A stretch of DNA of 64,000 nt. It comes from Cryoendolithus antarcticus. Taxonomy: Eukaryota > Ascomycota > Dothideomycetes > Cladosporiales > Cladosporiaceae. The notes beneath the pieces are model-generated. The model had not been told where the DNA came from and did not search any database. It saw only the letters and a list, made by a program, of their open reading frames with translations. Both the position numbers and the translations under genes were made by a program. This document shows, in pieces, positions 51,386 through 61,184 of the stretch (within the stretch, counting starts at the first letter, position 1; the number at the start of each line of letters is the position of its first letter). The DNA is taken from positions 1 to 64,000 of the forward strand of contig NAJO01000040.1 in assembly GCA_002077065.1 (NCBI GenBank), written 5' to 3'.

Positions 51386-53428
51386 ATGGCTGCCGCAATG
51401 ACTATACAGCCTTTGGCTCCGAGACCCTCTCCACGGGCTATCGCTGCTTGGACGCCACCTCATCACCACTCTTTCATGGATGTGAAGCAGAATCGGCCGG
51501 CGTTGAAACAGCTGCAACAGAGTGCGCAGCCTAAGCCCAGGAGAGAGAGGCCTTGTGACGGGTGTCGGAGGCGGAAGAGTAAGTGTGTCTTGCAGGCTGA
51601 TCGGCGGTGTGTGCTCTGTGAGTTTCACAAGCAGAACTGCACTTTTGTCGAGAACGCCCAGCCCAGAAAGCGGAAGATCGAGGACTCTGGCAAGGACGAG
51701 AATCCGTCGAAGAAGAGGAGTCCGACTAATACTCAGACTTCGTCGCCAACAAGTTCACGAGGCGAGCCAGTCCTCACAATACCGAGGAAGACCCTCCCGC
51801 CACCGAAAAAAGCTGCACCGCTCAAGATTCCTCACGTCGTCGACGAGACCCTCAGTCTGCAACGCCACCGCCATTGCCGATATCTCGGACAGACCACAGC
51901 ATTGGACGCCCGGCTCATCGGCCTCGGAAATTTCAACGCCAAGAACGAGACCGACTCGCAAGTTGGCCTCCTGCGCCAAGTGACCGAAACGGAGTACTTC
52001 AGCACCCACGCCGACGCCGAGGTGCCCATCCCAGACGATGAAGCCAAAGCTCTGGCAGACATCGAGCAGACAGTCGGTACTAATGGTCCGAAGCTGATAG
52101 AGATCTACTTCGAGAACGTGCATCCTAGCTTTCCGATTATCCAGAAGCAGGCATTTCTCGACCGGCATCGACATGGCGATCGACAGTTTAACCCGCCACT
52201 ACTGGCCGCGATGTATCTGCTTGCGTTGCAGTGGTGGGAAAGCGAGAGTGGGCTTGCTGGGCAGGTGAAGCCAGATACTAGCAGGCTGGAGTATATCGCC
52301 ATCACGAGTCTGACGATGTCTATGCAGCGGCCGAAGATCTCGGCTGTTCAGGCTGGACTGCTGCTGTTGCAGCGTGCAAAGTCGAGTACGTGGACACTGA
52401 CTGTGCAGCTTGTTGCTCTGGGACAGGATATCGGGCTGCATCTGGATTGCTCGGAATGGACTATACCGCTATGGGAACGCAAGCTGCGAAAACGACTGGC
52501 GTGGGCTTTGTACATGCAAGATAAGTGGAGCGCAGTCATGCATGGTCGACCTTCGCACATCAATGCCTCGGATTGGAACGTACCGCCACCGCTGCCAGAG
52601 GATTTCGACGAGTCAATACCTCCACTGCCACCAGCCAATGACGAGAATAACCCTCAAGCCATGAAAGGTCGCAGCATCTTCATGCAGATGATTAGCCTAA
52701 CGAACATCATGGCCGAAGTCTGCGATACATTCTACTCCCAAACCGCGAAAGCAGACTTCTCCCGCGCCGGCAGAAACACCACGCAACTCGTCCTCAACCG
52801 CGCGAAGCCCGTGCAAATCAAGCTGAAAGACTGGTTCTCGCGCCTCCCGCCAGAATGCAAGATGGAGTCTTCCCTGTCCCCCAACTCCTCGCCTCCTGCT
52901 GAAGGACCGCCGAAGCTAAGCTCAACGGGCCATCTGCATTTGGCGTACTTCGCGACCGAAATCAGCATCCATCGGCGCATCGTGCAGTCCCTTTCGCCTA
53001 CTCCCACGCCAGCGCAAGCGACGCCCACGGACCCCTACCTCCTTTACATCTGCCGCGCGGCTGCGAAAACCCGCCTCATCTCCGCCCTCGAGTTCGTCAA
53101 CCGGCTCCGTCCAGAGCACTTACAAGCTTTCTGGTACTTCGCCTCCGCCACGAATTTCGCATTGATCGGCACGTTTGGCGCATTGTTGCGAGTCACGAGT
53201 CCCGGAGAAGAGGAAGCGGAGTTCTATCGCATGAGATTGGAGGAGTATCGGTGGACGCTTGGGGTGAGTTGTCAGCGGGCGGGGTGGGTGAGGGGGGCGG
53301 TGGAGATGGTTGAGGCTGTGGAGGGGATGATGGGAGGTTTGGGCGTGAAGGCTAGAGTGAATGGGTATGTGGGGAATGGGGAGGAGGTTACGAGGTTTGG
53401 GGATGGGGAGATGGAGGAGGAGTGGTGA
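51386..53428 (+). CDS. Zn2Cys6 fungal transcription factor
   Basis: Intron-less 680-aa nuclear regulator. The binuclear zinc cluster spans about residues 57-85: CDGCRRRKSKC, CVLC and EFHKQNC, spacing C-x2-C-x6-C-x7-C-x2-C-x6-C, followed by a basic PRKRKIED. The fungal-specific middle-homology domain (about residues 220-480) is clear: IEIYFENVHPSFPIIQKQAF, LLAAMYLLALQWWES, GQDIGLHLDCSEW, WERKLRKRLAWALYMQDKWS and HGRPSHINASDW. The CEFHKQxCTF variant of the cluster recalls Dal81/TamA-like regulators of nitrogen use, but I am not certain of that assignment. No metabolic cluster adjoins it, so a pathway-specific role is not indicated. Confidence 0.9.
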   Translation: MAAAMTIQPLAPRPSPRAIAAWTPPHHHSFMDVKQNRPALKQLQQSAQPKPRRERPCDGCRRRKSKCVLQADRRCVLCEFHKQNCTFVENAQPRKRKIEDSGKDENPSKKRSPTNTQTSSPTSSRGEPVLTIPRKTLPPPKKAAPLKIPHVVDETLSLQRHRHCRYLGQTTALDARLIGLGNFNAKNETDSQVGLLRQVTETEYFSTHADAEVPIPDDEAKALADIEQTVGTNGPKLIEIYFENVHPSFPIIQKQAFLDRHRHGDRQFNPPLLAAMYLLALQWWESESGLAGQVKPDTSRLEYIAITSLTMSMQRPKISAVQAGLLLLQRAKSSTWTLTVQLVALGQDIGLHLDCSEWTIPLWERKLRKRLAWALYMQDKWSAVMHGRPSHINASDWNVPPPLPEDFDESIPPLPPANDENNPQAMKGRSIFMQMISLTNIMAEVCDTFYSQTAKADFSRAGRNTTQLVLNRAKPVQIKLKDWFSRLPPECKMESSLSPNSSPPAEGPPKLSSTGHLHLAYFATEISIHRRIVQSLSPTPTPAQATPTDPYLLYICRAAAKTRLISALEFVNRLRPEHLQAFWYFASATNFALIGTFGALLRVTSPGEEEAEFYRMRLEEYRWTLGVSCQRAGWVRGAVEMVEAVEGMMGGLGVKARVNGYVGNGEEVTRFGDGEMEEEW

Positions 53429-53683
53429 GGTGAGCGCACTTTGGGTAGCTGCGCTGATGTTATGATTGCATATAGATTCATGAATATACACACGACATTG
53501 CAATATACACAGAAAGATTGCTTCACTGTCGTCGTCTTGCTTGATATCGAGCTGTGGTGCACGTGGCCCGTGCACGACCCGTTGCCCTGCGATACTGAAC
53601 TTTACTAACATCCGGATCTCAAAGACATGACACGCGAACATATCGCAGTGCAATAGTGCAGACAAGGTCGACACATACACATC

Positions 53684-56600
53684 ATGTCGTCCTCAATCCA
53701 CGCCGAGCCCCCGCCGCCTATAGTCACGGAGCCAAATGGCGGGATCAACTATGCTACTGGACCGGCGCTGGGAAAGGGCGGTTTCGCCATCTGCCACAGA
53801 GCGGAGCGGTATGAAGGAAGCAAACCGACGGGGCAGCTACTGGCGCTCAAGATCGTCAAGACGAAGATGGAGCCGGCGAAGCTTGCGCAGAAGGTAGGCA
53901 GTCAGGGAATAAGTCAGTGCCATTAGGACAGCAATACTAACAGGACTGCAGTTCGTCTCCGAACTCCAAATCCACTCCAAGCTCGTCCACCCCAACATCG
54001 TCGCCTTCTACCGCGCCTTCGCCTTCCAAACGAGCACCTACGTCGTCCTCGAGCTATGTCCCAACGGTTCCCTGGCAGACATGCTCAAGAAGCGCAAATT
54101 TCTCACCCTCCCCGAAATCCGCCGCTTCGTGATCCAGATCTGCGGCGCAGTAAAATACCTCCACCACCGGCACATCGTGCACCGAGATCTCAAAACCGGC
54201 AACCTCTTCCTGGACAAGGACATGAACGTTAAGGTTGGTGACTTCGGACTCGCTGCACTGCTAGTGACAGAGAAAGAGATGGAGCTCAAGCGCCGAACAA
54301 CAATGTGCGGCACACCCAATTACCTCGCGCCAGAGATCTTAGAGAAGGGCAAAGGCCACAACGAGAAAGTCGATCTCTGGTCCATCGGTGTCATCGCTTA
54401 TACGCTTGCGGTGGGAAAGGCGCCCTTCCATGCTAGCACCAAGGAGGAGATCTACAAGAAGCTGAAGCAGGGCGAGTACAAGTGGCCGGAGCTTAGCGCG
54501 ACGAACAACGATATCTCAAACGATCTGCGGGTTACTGTTGCGAGTCTGCTCGTGCCTGAGGATATGCGACCGAGTCCGGATGAGATTGTCAGTCAGGATT
54601 TCTTCAAGATTGCGTATGTGCCTGCAGGCATCCCTTCGAGTGCAAGGGAGAAGGCGCCGGTTTGGATGGAGGCTACGGTGCCGAGTAAGAGTGTGAGGGA
54701 GCAGGGGTACTCAGACTCATGGCGTGCGCTATGTGAAGAGGCGGGCGTTGGAAGTATCCGGGAGGGATCGAAGTTCAAGCTCCCCGGCGGCGCACGAGTT
54801 AGGAGCATCGTGTACGACATCGAGTACGATGCGCAGATGGGGACGACGCCTACGATGCCGATACCGAAGGATACGGTGTACGTGTCTACGGTCAGCGATA
54901 TGAGTAAGGACTCGACGCCTGAGCCTGAGCTTGCTTCGAGGCCGCCGAGTCGAGGCTTGAAGGAGATCTCGCATAACGAGGTTGCTGCACGAGCGAGACC
55001 GGCAGTGGCCGATCGAGATGCGATGCCGCCGCCTTCACGGCCAGCGCGAACCGCAGAAGTGGCAGCAAGACCTGCGTCGCGAGCAGCAAGGACTGGCACG
55101 ATCAGACGCACAGCGAGGACTATCAGTGAGGAGACGGCCAACGCCGAGGAGAAAGTCAAGGTGGCTTCGGATCCTGACATGGCCTGGCCAGCCTCTCGTC
55201 AGCGAGGGCAGACTCTCGCAGCTCCCACTGCACTGCGAGTTGCAGAGAGCAGCGGCCTCACAGCGCGACAGCAGGCAGCCCAGGTAGCTGAGACTGATGC
55301 CGCTTTACTGAAGCCTGCAAGAGCAGCCTCGACAAGAACACGAGGCGCAGACCCAAGTCTGGCGCGCCGTCCGGGAGCAACATCACGAAGAGTCGACCGT
55401 TCGGTCTCACCACCGGTAGCGCAACCATTCGCCACCTTGGAAGAGCTCCGTCAAGTCTCGCCTTTCAAAGAGTCTCGCCGACGGGCACCACCCGCCGAAG
55501 TTATCGAGATCCTTTCAGACCCGGAATCAGATGCACACGCCCCTATTCGGCAAACCATACAGTCAGCACTCAACACCAACGTTCTTAGCCTCCCTCCACC
55601 ACCCCGGATGGCCCGCACTGTCCCTCGGCCACGCAAGGTCACACCAGCAGCGGTTCCGATGAACCCCAACGCCCTTCCCTCCTCCAATCCAGCCTCAGTT
55701 CTCACACGTCTGACCCTCTTCCGCGACAACCTGGCCGCTGCTCTCACCAACAGCACGACGTCTCCACCACGCCCAGACCCCGTGGACGCCGACAGCCTAC
55801 CTTTCGTAGTGAAATGGGTTGACTACAGCCACAAGCACGGCGTAGGCTACATGCTCCGCTCTGGCACCGTAGGCTGCGTCTTCAACGCCTCCAACCGCCA
55901 TTCCGCGCCCGTAACGCACGTCTTCTCCCACTGCGGTAGGAAGTGGTTGGCGAAGGTGCGTAAGGATCTTGATAACGCTGAGGAGATCCCTCTCGAAATT
56001 CTGGAAGACAAAGGTGACGATGGCTTGGTGAGGAAAATTTACAAGGGCTTGGGGAGTGTGAAGGAGGGGCCGCTGGCTGCTGAGCAGGCGAGGCGAAAGA
56101 CGCTAGGTGTGTTGTGGGCGAAGTTTGGACGGTATATGGGCCAGAGCCTGGAAGGTGAAGTTGGCGAAGAGGCGGTCAGCAAAGACGGCTCGATGAAAGA
56201 GGCGAACTTCGTGAGGTTCTATCAGCGAGTCGGCACGGTAGGGATATGGGTGTTCAATGATGGGTGCATGCAGGTGAGTCCCAATGAGCTCTCGTTCAAG
56301 CTAAGGTGCAAATTGCTCACAACTATCTAGTTGCACTTTCCCGACCACACCAAGCTCGTGCTCTCTCCCTCAGGCCTGCACCTCTCCACAACACTTCTCT
56401 CTCCAGAGGCAGCGACCTACCTCTCCGCTCACTCCACCCTCCTTCCTCACCACATCTCTGGTCGCGAGACACTCGCCTCTACCACTCAATCACTCCTCCA
56501 CGAAGGCGGTCGCGTACAAACGCGCACCGTCCGCGCGAACCAAGTTCGAGAGAAACTGGAGTTCTTGTCGAGAGTTGTGACGGAGTGGGTGGAGTGTGGA

Positions 56601-56732
56601 GGGCTGGGCAGGATGAGGGCTGATGATGGGAGTGGCGAGAAGGTCCATTGGGAAGGTCTCTGTGCTGGAGGGCAGGGGAAGAAAGTTGAGAGGGGGACTG
56701 TGGGGAGGTGCGGCGGAGATGTGTCGAGATGA
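53684..56732 (+). CDS. Polo-like kinase
   Basis: Exons 53684-53893, 53952-56273 and 56331-56732; introns 58 and 57 nt; 977 aa. Polo kinases (yeast Cdc5, Aspergillus PlkA) control mitotic entry and cytokinesis. The kinase domain covers about residues 25-290: GPALGKGGFAICHRAE (glycine loop), LALKIVK (Lys), IVHRDLKTGNLFLD, VGDFGLAAL and TMCGTPNYLAPEIL, with the activating Thr in the RRTTMCG loop. A long basic, Ala/Arg/Ser-rich linker (about 310-680) follows and is much longer than in animal Plk1. Polo box 1 begins at about residue 690 (VVKWVDYSHKHGVGYMLRSG); polo box 2 spans the last intron (GIWVFNDGCMQ joined to LHFPDHTKLVLSPSG). All catalytic residues are present. Confidence 0.95.
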
Positions 56733-57123
56733 ATCGGTTCAATAGAGCATTGCACAGCCGGCGTTGGATGGATCTGGGAGGCTCGTGCATGACAAATACT
56801 GGATTACCAATTTTCCGCCTGCGCAGATCCTATGGCTGCGTGACATTTAGCTTAGATGCTAATCATACATCTTCGTTGCACGTTACGCATTTATTGCAGG
56901 CAGCGCCGACAGATATTGTTCCACTCCAGTGGGCTTGAAGTATAGTCGGAATCAACATGCTGTTAGTGCTTCATGCATGTCCGTCCACCGAGGACGCCAG
57001 GTCACCGGCCGACCCACGGCCTTAGCGATGGTCCAACGACACTTCAGCATATCCATGCTCAGTCGAAGCTACACCCAGTTTTCATTCTTAGTTACTGTGC
57101 TCCTCTCATCCTATGCCGCAAAA
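56733..57123. other. Convergent 3' intergenic region
   Basis: 391 bp between the Polo-kinase gene and PHD-like paralog B. Nothing recognised. Confidence 0.4.
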
Positions 57124-57836
57124 TCACCACGGCAAACGAGGCCGTGGCGCCGTATCCCTGAACCCCTGCGCTTGCCGACAGTCGTGGTACAAGATCACTA
57201 AGTTTGCCGCCGCCACCGCATCCTCCTTATTCACCTCCGCCATAGTGAAGATGCGCATTGAGATCGTCTCCCGCAAGTCCCAGAAGACCGCCACCTGATC
57301 CACTTCATTCTGATGCATCCTGCGTATCAACGCCGCTCTGAGATCCTCCAAGACCAGGAGATCCGAGTACCTCACAACCAGATCGACGGCATGTCGGATA
57401 TTATTACGCAGCATGGTGGTTCTCTCCGCGTCGCCGCTCGTTGTCATCGCTGCTGCATGTCCGGAGAATTGCGTGGGCCAGTGAATCCCTAGGTTCGGCA
57501 CACGACGTACGCCAGACGTTCCATGATGACCCACTCCGTCTTGCGTTTGATCGTCGGCGTGCTCCTGGCCGTGGTCGTAGCGCGTTCGTTTCGCATCTCC
57601 ACTAGCTCGGCGACTTTCCCAGCTTCCGTACAGGTCATGAGCAACGGGTGTTCAGTGGGCTGGCAGATGTGGCGGCAGTAGCGGTCTGGGAGGTCTGACT
57701 CCGAGAGCGGAAGACCCATGCAGACAAGATGCTGCCAGGTGCTACAGATGGAGCATTGCACGAATTTGCGAGGATCCTCTTGGTCGATTTCGAGGCATGG
57801 GCAGTTGATGACGTTGCCGGGTGCTGCGGAGGCCAT
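57124..57836 (-). CDS. Small PHD-finger protein, paralog B
   Basis: Probably two exons, 57836-57511 and 57436-57124, 212 aa. The N-terminal PHD finger (about residues 12-60) has CPCLEID, VQCSICSTWQHLVCMG and YCRHICQP, giving eight ligands in PHD order; the Trp before His is the typical aromatic residue. The second part is helical (NNIRHAVDLVVRYSDLLVLE, LRAALIRRMHQNEVDQVAVF). The donor GTACGT at 57510 is good, but the acceptor needed to keep the frame is a non-preferred CGAG at 57437, so the splice is uncertain. Without it the protein stops at 57489 and the second half would be a decayed remnant. Length agrees with paralog A (199 aa). It lies head to head with paralog C across 455 bp. Confidence 0.6.
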
Positions 57837-58291
57837 TGAGTCTTTCTCGATGTACTAGGGAACGGAGCTGACTTGTGTGCGAACGGGTTACGGTCATTCT
57901 CACGCCAAAGTCCTGTCACTTGAGGTATTACCCTTGTGTTGGTGAGACAGTGGCGATTGCCTGACACATTAAGTGAATCGAGACAAGCAGCCGAAAGTCG
58001 AAAGTTGCACGCCTGTAGAAGTCTGCCCCTTCCTGGCTGCTTTTAACTGCACCATGAGTACTTCTCTGCTGTTCCCATGCCTGTGAGAACGATAGCGTCG
58101 GCTGGGTTATCTCCCAACTTTCCACCAACTTCAATAGATTCGTGACGTGACTCGACAGTTGCAGCGCAGTGAACACGTGTGAGGGACGTTATGATGCCAG
58201 AACGTGCCCTACGACTCTGGATGGGGCACGGAGTAGTTCTCGTCGTTTCGAAGACCAGAAGAGACCGCGCTTAATTCACCAACGTAGACAT
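57837..58291. promoter_or_regulatory. Divergent region between two PHD-like paralogs
   Basis: 455 bp between the head-to-head paralogs B and C; it should carry both promoters. No inverted repeat was recognised. Confidence 0.4.
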
Positions 58292-59002
58292 ATGGATGAG
58301 AAAGAAGACTTACCTAGCGTCCTCACTGGTCAGCAGTACGATATCCCGTTATCCTCAACTGCCATCATGCCAGGCTACGACATCACCAACGGTAACAGCT
58401 ACTGTCCGAACGATCAGTACATCTCCCCAGGCATGCTCTACTACTTTACCTGCAACTCTTCGCAGCACCACGAATGCATGGCGAGATTCGGCGATCCTGT
58501 TCCAGACAATGTGCCAAAGTACGGCGATGCAGACGTGTACCAGTGCTACGTGTGCGCGCCAGCGAAGTGGCCGAAGATCACCTACAATATGCGTAAGAGC
58601 TAGGCCGACGACATCATCGACATCTGCAAGGCTCACGTAGCCCATCTGTGGTCTACGCAGTGTTCGCAGCCTAAGGGCGTGCTGACTCAAGCGGTCTACG
58701 ATCGTTCTAAGCAGCAGGCTCAGCCAATTGGGACAGTTGCTAGCATCAGCAACCCCCCTCAAAGCTTTTGGCTTCGCTGTTAGGCTGGTCTGCGAGCATG
58801 GTCTGCGATAGTGACCGTGGATGAACTCTGGGCCGTGTTCATTGCGCTCGATGCCTGTCGGAAAGGCTCGCTTGGCGGACCCGTGGTCGTGGACACCCTA
58901 TCCCCCTTCGCGCAGCAAGTCATGGGCAGACTAGGACATGGAGTCCTGGGAGAGGTTCTTGGTCTGGTGCCGCGTGGGACGGCGTGGGACGGACACTCTT
59001 AG
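58292..59002 (+). pseudogene. PHD-like paralog C with two in-frame TAG codons
   Basis: A single frame from the ATG at 58292 to the stop at 59000-59002 is interrupted only by TAG at 58601-58603 and TAG at 58781-58783. The first segment holds a degenerate PHD finger (YYFTCNSSQHHECM, YQCYVCAP); the first Cys pair is partly lost. After the first TAG the frame continues ADDIIDICKAHVAHLWSTQC, which aligns without gaps to paralog A (SDHKEAIRLLLL, AFCS), the TAG falling on a sense codon. After the second TAG the end LGHGVLGEVLGLV matches paralog A's TGVLGEIVGVAL. Removing two 48-nt GT-AG stretches, 58593-58640 and 58736-58783, would give 204 aa, close to paralog A, but the first would delete conserved residues. 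I favour a young pseudogene; a spliced gene is the alternative. Confidence 0.55.
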
Positions 59003-59986
59003 CCAGTCGCTGGGTAGCAGGAGGGGACTGGCGAGCCAGTAGCTAGAACGTAGCGTACACATTGATATTGTTCCGATAGAACACACGCTCAGCGCGCTCG
59101 GTTCCGTGATAAAGCACGTGTTCCATCGCGTGTTTGCCATGACGTCCGTATGTTCCACGCACTGGGGACCGATCTATCGCGTGGCCGGGAACGTGTACGC
59201 AAACCATGGTTCTGGGTTCTGGTTCTCACCGCATTTGTGAACATCTGCCTGTTGTGAGCACCAGTACTGCGTAATACTGAATACCTCAATGACAACAGTG
59301 CAGTCCTACGAGCACGTGACGATCGTCATCGCTCCTTCCCCTCTCGGTGCCAAGTCCAGTCATCCCGTCCGCCAAGCCCACCAACAAGTCAGCAGCCCAT
59401 CGCCGCCCGTCCCCAAACCCTATCCTCAGTCCAATGCAACCTCATCCCTTACAGATGTAACGTCATTGCACAGCACCTTCCAATTGGGTGCGTATAGGAG
59501 CCGGCAGAAGTCAAGTGCCAAAATCACCCGAGTGGAATGATGCTGGCGCAGGGTCGAAAGCAGGGTCCGCTGCTGTGCCGGGAAGTATGAGATCTGTGGC
59601 TTGGTGGCTTGCGGAAGCTGATTCCACAAATGTTCCGTGGTGGTTTGGAAGTTTTATGAGGCGAGTGGCGAGATAGTGTTTGAAGGGCTCGAGCTCGTGA
59701 TACAGTACTGACCGCACTGGCAATGGATGTCCAGATCACTGTGACACAATTGGAAAAGTTGAGACCAGAAACAAGAAATGTCGTGACTCAGAGGTTTTAC
59801 GATAACTCGTACAATCGAACAGTACATCTAGCGTACCAAGCCCTCGGGCGTTGACAACGTCTCCGCCCAAAACTCCTCGCCATGGCATTCAAGCCTGTCC
59901 TGGCAACCTTGCCTTAACTTTAGGGGTATCAAGTAAAAGTAGCGACAGTGTTAAGACAAATCAGACAGCAACAAGTCCTCGTCGGA
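59003..59986. other. Intergenic region
   Basis: 984 bp between PHD-like paralog C and the 3' end of the FlbC-like gene. Only short unsupported frames. It should include the FlbC-like 3' UTR. Confidence 0.4.
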
Positions 59987-61184
59987 TCACTCGTCGTCAT
60001 CCGGTGAAGGGTGGTCATGCCCCTCGCCCTTGTGCACCTTTCGATGCCGTCGCAAATTCGAGACGACTGAGAAGTGACGACCGCAACCATCCACGTTGCA
60101 AGAGAAAGCTGAGAATATGTCAGTGCTTGGTAAACCTCAGGATGTTTTCGATCGACTTACGCTTCTCGCCTGTGTGGCTGTACATGTGTGTTTGCAACGA
60201 GCTGGGTCGCGTGAAGCGCTTGTCGCAGATCTTGCACTTGTGCTTCTTCTGGCTGCTGGAAGAGACTTTCGAGCTGAACTGACCCATCATGGACTGTGGC
60301 GCAGGGGGTAGCGTGCCGCCAATGAGTCCAGATGGGCGAGGTAGCGTCCGTGAACCGCCCATCTCGACTTCGCTCGCTGAGCTGTATTCTCCTACAGAGT
60401 ACTCGCTCACAGAGCTGGAGTAGTGGTTCTGGTAGCCGCTGCCGGATGAGATCGAAGAATGCGATGAGTGGCTGGATGGAAAGCCATATGAGTCTGACGA
60501 AGTCCTGCTCGGTGGTTGCGTGCCGTAAATATTGCGTGGCGTGATGTCCGTTTGGCTCATGCTCATGGCGACCATTCCGCGGCTTGCATCGAGGGCGTCG
60601 CTGAAGCCTTGTCGCTCTGCTGCTGATGCAGTTTGCAGTCTGTTGCTGAAGTCAATCAATGAGCTCTGTTGGAGAGTCTGGGCGTCGAGTTGATTGGCAA
60701 CGTTGACATCGGTAGCTACTGACGGGTGCGATGTTCGGCGGTCACAACCGTATGGACCCGTCCTTTGCAGAATGTCTGCAGAGTACTGAGGTGCGGAGAC
60801 AGCAGCCATGGGTGGGTACATCGGCGCACTGGTTGGCGCTGCACTCGCGTAAGAGGAACCGTATGAGCCTGCGGCACTCATTCCACCTTGCGGGAATTGT
60901 AAGCCAGACTGCCCCAGAAGATTGGAGTCCATTGGTATGATACCTGTGGCCATTGATGTCGCTGGCATCTGTGGGGCGGAATACCCAGCAGAGATGTTGG
61001 GTAGCTGAGGCTTGTAATCAGTCATGGGAGCGGTCGGTAACGACGGCGCGTACATTTGCGATTGTGTCGTCGCCACCCTGGAGCCCCAGGGATCGGTGAA
61101 CTGAGGCTGTGCGTATCTCATGGCATCGTAATCCATGGTGTGGTATGAGGGCTGGTGTAGGCGGTTGTCGACAGCCATTGCCAT
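59987..61184 (-). CDS. flbC: FlbC-like C2H2 transcription factor
   Basis: Exons 61184-60161 and 60108-59987, intron 52 nt (GTAAGT...TCAG), 381 aa. Two C2H2 zinc fingers sit at the C-terminus: HKCKICDKRFTRPSSLQTHM then, after the splice within the linker HTGEKP, FSCNVDGCGRHFSVVSNLRRH. The RxFSVVSNLRRHRKVH finger and the C-terminal position match FlbC, an activator of asexual development (conidiation) in Aspergillus; the name rests on that resemblance. The first 300 residues are low complexity, rich in Ser, Gln, Pro, Met and Tyr, as in activation domains. Without the splice the protein would lose the second finger and end KSIENILRFTKH, a sign that the intron is real. Confidence 0.85.

Noticed and set aside
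53684..53926. Stand-alone short protein from the first Polo-kinase exon
   Set aside because: It contains only the glycine loop and catalytic Lys of a kinase and ends in a GT-AG intron whose removal continues the kinase domain in phase.
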